From Parietaria judaica (lineage: Eukaryota; Streptophyta; Magnoliopsida; Rosales; Urticaceae), in NCBI GenBank assembly GCA_954871525.1, contig OX940863.1:23324001-23388000 (forward strand): DNA of 64,000 bases, in the 5' to 3' direction. The notes under the pieces were generated by a model. That model saw only the letters and a list, made by a program, of their open reading frames with translations, had not been told where the DNA came from and searched no databases. A program made the translations under genes and the position numbers. Positions 26,214 to 36,367 of this stretch are shown here, one piece after another; the first letter of the stretch is position 1; every line of letters begins with the position of its first letter.

Positions 26214-26762
26214 CTAACTTTCCGAATATTCAGAATCCCAAACCGCGAAATCCAATCTCAGATTTTTTGCCGCCTTCAATCGAAATTCCCAAATTCAAAT
26301 CAAAATTAGGTCACCAAGCAAAATCGATCTACAAGTCCAATCCCATGACCAAATGACAAAAAAAAAAAAAACCTCCGATCCCTAAATTCCGCGCCAACTT
26401 TCCCAGGGAATCTCGCGAACCAAAGAAGACGACGATGAATCAAACAAAAGAGAGAATGGAAATCGAAGAGAATAGTACCTGAGAATTGAGAAGATCGCTG
26501 AAGATGAGACTAAAAAGGAAAGAGAGAGAGAGAGTTTGGTTTGTTCGTGGTGTCGAAGATAATCGCTGCCTCGCGTCGCCTATTAAATACTTGGCCCTCG
26601 AGATTTGACGCGTTGTTGAGTTGAGACCCTGGATTACACGTGGCGCGATCTTAGTGGTGGATAGAGCATATTAATTTAAATTCAATTAATATTCTACTTG
26701 GATATACTTTTTTCCTAAGATGTGGATATGTCCTAAACGACACGTTTCTTTACTTAAATCCC
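26214..26762 (-). promoter_or_regulatory. S6K promoter and non-coding first exon (duplicated copy A)
   Basis: On the minus strand this holds the upstream region (acacgtggcgcg-type sequence near 26640), a TATA-like gtatttaata (26581-26590), a purine/pyrimidine-rich leader exon ending gaattctcag, and a GT donor (complement at 26479). The same sequence recurs at 31020-31522, where the TATA-like segment is missing. Confidence 0.65.
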
Positions 26763-26784
26763 AGTTATGTCTCTAAATTAAATT

Positions 26785-27112
26785 AAGGCCCAGTTTGGTA
26801 TTTATTTTAAAAGGGTGCTTTTACTTTTTTCCTAAATTTTAGGCAAAAAATATGTTTGGTTCGTAATAATCCGTACTTTTCTCTAGGCAAAATATAGAAG
26901 CCGCCTACGGATGTTTTCTAGGGAATCAGTTTTTTAATGCTTCCTTTATTTTCTCCTTATTTAATACGTTTTCCTCTAACTATTATTTAGGGTTTATTAA
27001 ATACTCTCTCTCTGTGCATCACCTATTACGCTAAAAAAAAATTACCAAACGGTAAACTATAACTTCTTAAAACAGCAACTGCTTGTACCTGAAATCTACC
27101 AAACGGCCACAT
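26785..27112. mobile_element. Possible small TIR element
   Basis: The left end ggcccagtttggtattta and the right end taccaaacggcca are inverted copies of the ggccNgtttggta motif common at ends of plant hAT and Harbinger MITEs. I see no certain target duplication. Confidence 0.4.
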
Positions 27113-27124
27113 TGCGAATGTTAA

Positions 27125-27254
27125 CGGAAAAATTAACGATTTTATGCCAAAGTCACAGTCAACGCACGTTGGGTATTTTTACCGCCAGTTTTAAAGGTTG
27201 GGTACACGGGAGGCAGGTTGACCAAAAGTTGGATTTTTTTGCCGTAATTTTCCC
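27125..27254. repeat. Degenerate arm of the Mutator-type MITE family
   Basis: gggtatttttaccgccag and ggttgaccaaaagttggat match the right arm of the elements at 7953-8418 and 32058-32516, but the left arm is absent. Confidence 0.5.
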
Positions 27255-27868
27255 TATATAATATTGCCTCAACTCAAGCCCATGAAGTATCGTTTATATA
27301 ATCTTTGCCATCATTATTGAAATTCAAAAGCTTCTAATGTCACGTTTCTAAGTTACAATTGCTCATGAGATTTTTTCAAGTGACTGCATGAATTTGTTAA
27401 TCTTTTAAGTTATTCTCACTAATACCAAATTAAGTTTGTGTGATGGGGGCTGGAAACCCCTCACTTTGGTAGCAAGTACCAAAGGTCGGGGCAATCCGTA
27501 AACGCGAGCACATTCGTGACGCCGGGCAGGCAACAGGTAAGTGAAAGTAACCACGACGGTGATAACAGCCCATTCTCAACATTCGTTTGAATATAGGTGG
27601 CCATGACAAGAAAGACAGATAAATGAGAAGCACTATCTTGACTTTGGACCTATCAATTCTACAAATTACATAACAAAACAGAACTGAACTGAACTGACTG
27701 CAAATTACAGATCAACCCGGCGATGAATACAATGGATTTAATTAGAGAACCGAAAAATAAAAAAGAAACCAAGTATCTAAAACACTTGAGATCAACAACC
27801 AAGACCAATCAATCAAGAAAAAGAATTAGGCAATGAATCCAAGCCAATAAAAAAAAATCAAGTGAAAT
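27255..27868. other. Intergenic DNA with a GC-richer island at 27440-27600
   Basis: This lies between S6K upstream DNA and the end of the glucosyltransferase gene. It contains a 160-bp stretch of unusually balanced base composition that I could not assign (see findings). The part next to 27868 is probably the 3' UTR of the glucosyltransferase. Confidence 0.4.
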
Positions 27869-30604
27869 TTAGCTGTCGAACTTTTTTGGCTGATGCCACT
27901 GCGCCAAACTTCTGGCTAACGAGCTCAGGAACGACGAAACTTTCACCGGAGCTCCTTTCTTCCCATACAGATTCTTCCCCCCCAAATCCGTATACTTGGG
28001 ACCCATCTCGCTGCTTCTTTCGATCTGCAACAGCATACATTTTATGCATTTGTTCTGCTTAAATCTCAATTTGATTGCGCATCACATACGTACCTTGCTT
28101 ATCTTTCCGTCCTTCAGATGATATCTGATACCTGACCAATTGATGGACTGAGAGAAATGGGAACGCACCGCCGAGATTGGGTACAAGAAGTTGTCAACCA
28201 GCATCGCAATAAATACCTGTCGTTCGCAATTGCATTAAACAACACACAGAAACATAGAAATGAGAAATGAAATTAATGCGATAAGAAGAATAAATGTTTA
28301 CAAGGCCCCAATTGTAAGAAGCAAGCGAGAGCCGAGGTGCCTCGGGAGATAATATATTGCATAAATGAACTTCGACCCTCGTCAAGTTCCACATCGAGAG
28401 AAGTTCAATCAGAGTGCATGTTGCGAGAGAAGCCACGAGTTTCAACCCTGATACACGTGCAACACACAAACTAAGTCTACAATACTACTTTCGATTGAAA
28501 CAAAACGTCACCAATAAGAAATAATGCATACCGGTGGAGGAAACAGTGGTGTCGTCAAACGAATAGCCTTTAATGTAAATGCGCAGAGCCGACGTAATAT
28601 GAATCACGGCCATTACATATGGCATACAAAAGCCCCATGACAAATAGAAGTGGGTCGTAAACAATGCACGGTTCATAATCCAATTTACATTAGATATATA
28701 TGACTCCAGTACAAAAGTTTGCTTCCTCAAGTAATTCCAATACCTAAAAAAGCAGTCACAAAGTTCAGCATAAAAACCAATACATACAGTTGACTAAAAC
28801 AAATTAAGAAACCGAACCTGGAGAAACTTAGATCACTTGATAGAGGGTGCGGAAAAACTGCCACCGGAGGTGACGTGATGAGTCTCTTATGGTCGCCTGG
28901 GAAAGAATGAATGGTGTGAAATCAAAACATATATACCAACTTCTTAGCTTGAAGAAGGTGTAATTAGTGAACATAATTACCGGCTATAGCTGCAAGGGTC
29001 ATATCGTCAGAATAGCCACCGTTTCGAAGTCCCGAGACCACCCCGTAGCGATCTAGTCTGAAGTCATCAGCGTGCATCTGAAAATTATTTACAATAATTA
29101 AAAGCATACTTCGACGTAGTAGAAGGTATTAGACGAAAAGGTAGCGACTACTTGCCATCATGCAACCTCCCCATAGAAAAAATGTCTTGCCCCCTGTAGC
29201 AAAGCCCATTGAACAAGGCTGCAAACACAAGAAAAATAAAGAAAAAAACTCCATATCATTATGGATTGAAGGAACATACAATGGACAAAAATCCAAGCCC
29301 TTGTTATATATAAACAAGAAGAGTACCATATGATACTCGTAGATGCAATAGCTTCCCAAGCTTCCTGAAGGCAAATCAAGCGGGTATCCAGTTTGGATAA
29401 ATATCTGAAAATTGTTAAGATCCGGGAAAGTATACAGTTAATATCTACAGTCTAAATAGAATTATAATAAGATAAAGAATATCGTCACTGATCTATGTAT
29501 ATGCTTAGATTTGGAATGTATTGTTACCTCGGGATTCTTCTCCATCTCAACGGTGAGAGCTCCTATAGACCCCGGGTGAAGCCTAACATCGTCGTCCAAG
29601 AACAAGATATATTTGGTCTCTTTATGCATTTTCTCCACTCCAACCTTGAAAAACGTTTTACTAGTCAAGCAAGTAACAGGATCGAATACTAGGAAATACA
29701 AATCGACCAGAAACGAAAACTAAATCTAGTAGAAACAATGTATTCTGCTAAAAAATAAAATCAAGGAGGTTGATTGATAGGTACCAACTGATTGTGAATT
29801 TTCTGACTGCAGGTCGTTGAAAGCCCAGCAACGATAATCTTAGCTTCAACCTCGTCCTGTGCAGATCAAACACATGTGTCATATAGGCTAGCCAATCCTT
29901 AATGGTATATGAGATTTACAGATATATACCTTAAAATCTGAGATTAATCGAGACACGGCATGGTATGCAGGGTCTTCTGTACTCTCCACAACGAAAAGGA
30001 ATTCCAGAGGACCACCGTAGAGAGATGTAATCTGAATTCATAAATGTACCGGTACAGCAGAATTCAATAATCTAGAATGTTTGCTAATTCTTATGATTAC
30101 TTCTCCATTAGAAATATGCAAAGCTGACCTGACTTCTCCAGTTATGCAAGTTGTGTTCTCCGAATCCCTTTAAGGGCATGACGACGGACACCCTGGGCAG
30201 ATTGATCTGGTAGGAGTGCTCGAGGTGATTGACATCGAGAGAAAGAAACGCAAAGCTGTTGCCGTTCTTCATACTACGCTTCATCCGCTTGATCTCCCTG
30301 TTCCTATACTCAACAAGAGAAGAGAGAGATAGTGATTAATATAACAATAAAGTAGCAAAAGAGTGATTGATCCAGAGAGATACCTGACGTAAGCTGCCAA
30401 GGCCCAGCCTAACGCAAGAAGTAAGCAGATTACACATCCCTGCAATGCAAGCAACATAAGCCTCACTGCTTTTTATGGTTCCAAAAATTGAATTTCATCG
30501 AATTGGGGATGGAGAAAGAGAGAAACCTGGATCTGGATGAAAACTGCGAGAGGAGAAGAGAAGGCCCTGCTCAGGGAGAAGAGCAAGGAATCGAGGGAAT
30601 CCAT
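27869..30604 (-). CDS. GCS: Ceramide glucosyltransferase (glucosylceramide synthase, GT21), 14 exons
   Basis: The enzyme transfers glucose from UDP-glucose to ceramide in ER/Golgi membranes, making the major plant sphingolipid. Fourteen exons, read from 30604 down (30527-30604, 30384-30439, 30129-30303, 29930-30031, 29785-29856, 29528-29644, 29327-29404, 29156-29218, 28981-29077, 28818-28896, 28532-28743, 28302-28447, 28094-28216, 27869-28024), join in frame to 517 residues, the expected plant length. There is an N-terminal anchor GCVICLLLALGWALAAYV. The D motifs are in FLDDDVRLHPG and GGYSDDMTLAA, followed by FSRYWNYLRKQT and C-terminal membrane segments. Intron 8 starts with GC (tgatg/gcaagt). 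A second copy of the S6K promoter lies about 400 bp upstream. The gene appears intact. Confidence 0.93.
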
Positions 30605-31019
30605 TGATATAATCCACCAAGCCCTATGCTAGTTTCTTCATCACGTTCTCCCAGATCGCCATGGATAGATTCTGAGAGAATATTATAATTGGAGGATGAT
30701 AATCAACCATAATAGGCTTCATTGACCACACAAACCAATTGGGATCAAGCGTGCGAGCTGTCACGTGCTAATTTGTGATCCCAATGTTCAATGTTTACAT
30801 GAATAATTGGCATCACTACAATCTTCTTCAGTATGTGCTTAGAAGCTTTCTCAAGAAATTAAAATGTAGAAATCTAGTGATTTAGAATGTTAAGTTGGAA
30901 ATTTAATAAAATAAAATTATAATAAGAAGGTATTGATGATTTTTATTCATGATCATGTACATTAGTCTCGTATCAATAGTTATTACACGCAAAAATTGGC
31001 AAATCCAACAAAATCTACA
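30605..31019 (-). promoter_or_regulatory. Upstream region of the glucosyltransferase gene
   Basis: About 415 bp between the GCS start codon and the duplicated S6K promoter. It contains the GCS leader, and it is AT-rich further out. No clear TATA box was picked out. Confidence 0.4.
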
Positions 31020-31522
31020 AACCAAATTTCCGAATATTCAGAACCCCAAACCGCGAAATCGAATCTCAGATTTGGCGCCTTCAATTGAAATTCCCAAGTT
31101 CAAATCAAAGCTAGGTCACCAAGCCAAAACAATCTACAACTCCAAAACGACACCCAAAAAAACCTCCGATCCCTCGCGAACCAACCAAAGAAGACGACGA
31201 TGAATCAAGCAAAATAGAGAAGAGAGAATGGAAATCGAAGAGAATACACTTAGTACCTGAGAATTGAGAAGATCGCTGAAGACGAGACCAGAAAGGACAG
31301 AGAGATTGCTTTGCTCGTTGTGTGTGTCAAAGATAATCAGTGCCTCGCGTCGAGATTTGACGGGTCGTTGAGACGCTGGATTACACGTGGCGCGATCTTA
31401 GGGGTGGATAGAGCATAAACTGAAAAGCTAATTTAAATCCAATTAACTTTCTACTTGGAATATGCTTTTTCCTAAGATTTGCAATGGATCTGTCCTAAAC
31501 GACATGTTTCTTTAAAATCCTT
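31020..31522 (-). repeat. Duplicated S6K promoter and leader exon (copy B)
   Basis: About 500 bp matches 26214-26762 nearly end to end in the same orientation, with small indels. Shared landmarks are ttccgaatattcagaa, aaaccgcgaaatc, aaagaagacgacgatgaatc, cctgagaattgagaagatcg and attacacgtggcgcgatctt. The leader-exon donor (cctgagaattg on the plus strand) is kept, while the TATA-like tattaaatac segment is deleted. It points toward the GCS gene. Confidence 0.9.
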
Positions 31523-31572
31523 GAAAAGTTTAACGACATCATTAAACGAGCGAAATGTGTTGAAAAAAAATC

Positions 31573-31740
31573 AATAAATAAATAAATATAATACTCATGA
31601 TTAGCTATAAATATTAAGCTTTTTTAAATGCTTATGAATTCTTTCTTTTAGTCAAAATATAAATGAATAAATAAAATATTCATGATTAGCTATAAATATT
31701 AAGCTATTTAAAATGCTTATGAATTCTTTCTTTGAGTAAC
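31573..31740. repeat. Two tandem copies of an about 85-bp AT-rich unit
   Basis: tcatgattagctataaatat and aatgcttatgaattctttct occur twice, in the same order. Confidence 0.8.
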
Positions 31741-32057
31741 AATATTTGGAATTATTTTGTGACTTAGTAATACAGCATAGGATTGAAAAACGACATAACA
31801 GAATAAACGGGTTGTTTATGCCCACGACCCGCTTGGACCTGCACTTCGTGGGCACGGACGGCCCGTGTCGGCACCCACGGGCCCGTGTTGGACCTGCGTA
31901 TGCCCATGCCTACTTAAATAATTTTAAAAAAATATGTTTTAATTAACAAATTGTTGTAAATTAAAAACTCGCAAAAAAATTGTGTGACGGGCGGGCCCAC
32001 CCGCGGGTTGCCCAACGTCCCACCTAGAAAGCTTCTTTCTGTAGTTTTAAAATTTAA

Positions 32058-32516
32058 GGGTTAATGACGGCGAAAATATCTAAAGTTTGGTCAAAGAACT
32101 TCTCGTGTACCCAAAGTCTTAGAATGGTGGCAAAAGTACTCAAAGTCACATTTAGAGCGTTGACCACTTCATTTTCGTATCGCAGTTAACTTACTCGTTA
32201 ACTCTGGCCACGTGGACAAACTTGGGTTACTGACATAGCAATTTTTTGCCACGAGGACGAACCCACATCAGACTCGTTTACGACAAAACAACAAATTAAA
32301 CCCCTAATTGGGCTCGTCCACGTGGCAAAAAATTGCCAAAATAACAACTCACGTTTGTCCACGTGGCTAGAGTCAATGGGTAAGTTAACTGTGTTACGAG
32401 AATAGAGTGGTCGTCGCCCCAAATACGACTTTGGGTACTTTTACCACCACTTTTAAGTTTTCGGTACACGAATGGTTCTTTGACCAAACTTTGGATATTT
32501 TTGCCGTCATTAACCC
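32058..32516. mobile_element. Mutator-type MITE, copy 2 (459 bp)
   Basis: Inverted ends gggttaatgacggcgaaaat and tttgccgtcattaaccc are flanked by a perfect 9-bp duplication aaaatttaa (32049-32057 and 32517-32525). Long inverted repeats with a 9-bp duplication are diagnostic for Mutator-like elements. No ORF is present. Confidence 0.92.
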
Positions 32517-32704
32517 AAAATTTAACATTGGAATTTTACTATAAATGCCATTTATAATCACCCCCTTTTCATACAGAAAATTAGCTTTAATTTTCCAAAA
32601 CAATTAGAATAGAAATTCATTTACAATTTTGCCTTATCATAATTATAATAAAAAATTCGCACCTAGTTACGAAGAACGGAAGAAAGTGCATGAGAAGAGA
32701 ACCG

Positions 32705-32708
<4 letters not shown>

Positions 32709-32740
<32 letters not shown>
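32709..32740. repeat. TA microsatellite
   Basis: About 16 TA units lie roughly 65 bp upstream of the LOB-like gene A start. They could act as, or replace, a TATA element. Confidence 0.9.
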
Positions 32741-32743
<3 letters not shown>

Positions 32744-32803
32744 CGCCACTCGGTCTCTCACTTCACTTCCATTTCTTGAACTTCAGCGCCGTCGACGGGA
32801 GTC

Positions 32804-34459
32804 ATGGCGCCGAGTGACACGTGGCATCACAAGAGAAAACGGCGCCTCGAGGAAGACGTAGGCGACTTCTTGAAGGTCATCAAGACTCTGTCGCCGGAAG
32901 AGAAGGACGAGGCGTTGCTCAGCCTCATCAGCGACCACTTTGACGCCCGGCACGCGCACCCCGGCCTCACCCGAATAAACTCCATCCTAAACGAGTTCCG
33001 GCAAGTCAATCAAGAGATCATCGCCGCCCGTCGCAGACTCGCCCTCTTCCACGAAGTGATTCCCAGCCCCGGCGATCTTGTTGGGCCCTCAGGCGATGGT
33101 GGTGGCCGAAACTCCGGTGAGCATACCAAGAACGATCATGTCGGACACACCGAGTATGTTGCTGGCAGCAACCCCGGTGAGGATAGCAAGAACGATGTCG
33201 CCGTCACCTACGATCAGGTGGCAATATCGCAGGGTTCACGGGCGAACGATCATGTCGAATCCTCCGTGGCTGTGGCTAATACTGGGAGCGATGTTGTCGT
33301 CAGCGGAAACCACCAGGTGGCATTGCCCGGATCTTGCGGGGCGAACAATCTTGTCAAGCCCTCCCTGAGTCTTGTTCTGCCCGGCCCCGGTATTGCATCG
33401 TCTTGTCAGGCGAGCGGTCATGTTGGATCTGCCGCGGCTGTGGCTCTGCTAGGGAATTCCTTCACCGGCGATGGTGGTGGCAGAAACTCCAACGAGGGTA
33501 ACAAGAGCGATGTTTTCGCCGGATGCAACGGTCGGGTTAAGCGTCCGCGATCTTGCCGGTGGAAAGATCGTGCCAGGCTCTCAGGGTATGGTGGTGGCGG
33601 CGGATATTCTGTTAAGGATAGCAAGAACGATGTTGCCGGGGGCAACGGCCGGGTGCCGTGGCGTGGATCTAGTTGGGCGAACAAACCCGTCGGGTCCTCT
33701 GTGATTGAGTATTTGCCGCTGGTCTTTGCCTCTGTTGGCAGAAACTCCGATGAAGCTTCCACGAGCTATGTTTTGCCCGACAACAACCGATCTCGCCGGG
33801 CAAACAATCTTGTCAGGCCCGCCGTGACTGTGATTCTGCCGCCATCTAGATATTTCTACGCTGACAATGTTGGTGGTAGAAACTTCGGTAAATGCCCCGA
33901 GAGCGATGTTGTCACACGTCGCAACCACCAGGCGACGCCGCCGGGATCTCGTCCGGTGAACGATCATGCCGAGCCCTCAGGATATGGTGGTGGCAGAACC
34001 TCCAATAATGAGGTCACCGAGAGAAATATTGTCGCCCATGGAAACCATCATGTAGCGACGCCGGGACCTTGTTGGGGAAACTATGGCGCCGGGCCCTCGA
34101 GTTATGACAGTGGCAGAAACTCAAATGACAAGGACACCGAGAAAAAGGTTGTCGGCCACGGATACCTCCAGGTGGCACCGCCGGTCTCTGATTCTCGTTG
34201 AGGAGACTATGGTGCCTGGACTTCAGGATATGGCGGTGCCAGAAACTCCGATGACGGGGGCACCGAGAGAAATGTCGTCAACTGTGGATACCTCCAGGTG
34301 GTGTCGCAAGGTTCTCGTTTGGGAGACTATGGTCCGGGGCCCTCGGGATATGGCGGCGGCAAAAACTCCGACGACAAGGACACCGAATGGATGCTGTCGC
34401 TGGGTCTCTACGCCAGCGATGATGGCAAGGACTCCGGATGGAGCATCATACATAAGTAA
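32804..34459 (+). CDS. LOB-like gene A: coiled-coil half-domain with glycine/asparagine-rich repeat tail, internal stop
   Basis: The ORF from ATG 32804 is 465 codons and ends at TGA 34199-34201. The same frame then continues with two more copies of the tail repeat (GDYGPGPSGYGGGKNSDD type) and stops at 34457-34459, so the TGA looks like a nonsense change. The N-terminal 95 residues (FLKVIKTLSPEEKDEALLSL ... LTRINSILNEFRQVNQEI) resemble the second half of a LOB domain and align with gene B at EEKD. The CX2CX6CX3C zinc block is absent. The rest is a degenerate repeat, about 55 residues per unit, containing GGGRNS, NDV and HxQVA. LOB proteins are plant DNA-binding factors; loss of the zinc block argues against direct DNA binding. 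The LOB assignment is inference. No match to any other family is apparent. Confidence 0.6.
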
Positions 34460-35054
34460 ATTTTTAGTTGAGAAAGTGTCTCTCTATTTGTCTTACGTAT
34501 TCTTTAAATATTTGCTAAAGATTTACGGGTTTCAATTTTACGGGTATATCGAAATGTTTTTCAGATATATAAATGCAAGTTTTCGTTTAAAAATCCGTAA
34601 CCGTTGTGCTTATGTATGTATAACCAAGTATATAATAATTCACAATACAACAGATCAAACGCGACATTTATGGAGTCTAAGATATAAAAAATTTGCGTAC
34701 ATCGATATATGAATGTAAGATATATTAATAAGTTTGGTTCTTTCTATTTAGATATGGTCTCTTTTTCATTTCACAATAACCCTAATGTTTGGTCATTTTA
34801 TAGAATACAACGTGTTCTTCGCGATGTTTGACACAGCTTATATTTGACACAGATTTCACTGGAAACTGGAAAGTTTATAGTTTCTTATATTAGTGGAAAT
34901 AGATACTTTTAAAAAAAATGAGTCTAAATCGATTCTAGCAAAGGGATTTTGCAAATACAATCAACATTTATATATAATAATATACCTAAAAAAATTATAT
35001 AAATTAAAAAGGTACACAATTTCGAAGAAAGCAGAGAAGAAATAGAGTTTTTTT
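34460..35054. other. Non-coding DNA downstream of LOB-like gene A
   Basis: AT-rich and without a credible ORF. It probably contains the 3' UTR of gene A. Confidence 0.45.
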
Positions 35055-35544
35055 TGCGCTTTGGAGAAATAGCCAAACTTGAAAGTGTATTTAGCAAAAT
35101 AGCCAAACTTTGGTTAAATTTTGTAAACTAGCCAATTAATCATTTAAATGAAATTCCAATTACATTATTGCCCTCATGTTTTAATAAAATTAAAAAATTC
35201 ATTTATTTTCATTAATTGAAAATATTGCTATTAATTGAAATAGCTATTAATATGGTAACAACCAAAAACCAAATCCCATTTTTTTTTGTATAATTCAAAT
35301 TTTAAATTCAAAACATTCATATAATTTTCGGATTTATTTTTTTTTCCAAAAAATATCAACAAATTAAAAACGCGAATTAACGTAAATCAACAACAAATTA
35401 ACGTAAATTAACAACGAATTAACGTAAATCAACAATGAATCAACGTAAATGAACAACGAATCAACGTAAATTAACAATCAAAACTATTATTCATATTAAA
35501 ATTTAAATACAATAATCAAATATTTTAAATACAAAAAATAATCT

Positions 35545-35975
35545 CTCTCTTTCCCGTAAGACCGCCGAAGTTTCGCGCGCGACGGGGGCAGCGAAATCTC
35601 ATCGTCGTTGGAGGCGCCGGAGCCGGCGGTGCTGCTCCCACCCAGAGACGGGGATCCCAACGGCCTGAAAAATGACTTCCTGCCCTCGGCGCTCCCTTCC
35701 TCATCCTCGCCGGAATCGTCGCTGTCGCTGGCCAAGTCCCCGTAGAACCTGACGAGCTCGTTGTCGGGCTGCAGCGCAGCGTTGGGGGACGGGCTGGGGC
35801 AGGGCTTGGGCGGCGTCTCGCAGACGCAGTCGTCGTCACGGTGGAAGAAATGGACGGAGGTGATCTCGGTGTCGGCGAAGCTCACGCGGCGAGCGCGCTT
35901 CCTCTTGATGCACAGGGCGCGATTCTCGCCCTCCGACTTGCTGCGAGGGGTCTCGTCGGGGACCTTCGACGCCAT
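35545..35975 (-). pseudogene. Captured KNL1/SPC105-like N-terminal fragment
   Basis: The frame starts MASKVPDETPRSKSEGENRA and contains ARRVSFADTEITSVHFFHRD, then an acidic segment (SDSDDSGEDEEG) and KSFFRPLGSPSLGGSS. These features match my recollection of the N-terminus of plant KNL1/SPC105, the kinetochore scaffold whose RVSF motif docks protein phosphatase 1. The similarity ends near 35550, where the frame runs into transposon AT-rich DNA (stop at 35496). It is a fragment with its own leader, not a full gene (the intact protein is far longer). The element's arms on both sides show it was captured. Whether it is expressed is unknown. Confidence 0.6.
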
Positions 35976-35986
35976 GGATTCGCTCG

Positions 35987-35987
<1 letters not shown>

Positions 35988-36045
<58 letters not shown>
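35988..36045. repeat. GA microsatellite in the captured leader
   Basis: A run of ga units with one aa interruption lies just upstream of the fragment's ATG on the minus strand (CT-rich leader). Confidence 0.9.
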
Positions 36046-36048
<3 letters not shown>

Positions 36049-36367
36049 CGATGAAAATAGTTCAAATTGGTTATTAAATTCCCAAATTTGTGCATAATTA
36101 ATTAAGCTTGATTTGTGCTGATTTTTTTTAATTAATTACAAAAAATATAATTAAAATGATTAATTAAAGGGTATTACAGGGATAAAAAATGTTATTAAAA
36201 TGCCACCTCATGTTAATTGGCTAGTTTACAAAATTAACCAAAGTTTGGCTATTTTGCTAATCCTATGTTTGAGTTTGGCTATTTGGAGCAATTTTTTCAT
36301 ATATATTATATTTTTATTTCAGTAAAAAATATTATGTCTATTTTCAAAAAAAAAAAAATAGGGTAAT

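Larger units (their letters stand above)
35055..36291. mobile_element. TIR element of the 'agccaaa' family carrying a captured gene fragment
   Basis: Terminal inverted repeats of about 105 bp: left tagcaaaatagccaaacttt followed by ggttaaattttgtaaactag, matched in reverse by ctagtttacaaaattaacca and aaagtttggctattttgcta at the right end. The small relative at 12796-13265 is a MITE. Between the arms lies a 500-bp GC-rich coding-like segment on the minus strand. This is the organisation of a Pack-type (gene-capturing) DNA transposon. The T-rich flanks prevent a clear target duplication call. Confidence 0.8.

Noticed and set aside
33418..33967. Minus-strand ORFs of 114 and 128 codons across LOB-like gene A
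   Set aside because: They mirror the repetitive tail of gene A in antisense; the plus frame is far longer and has the better start.
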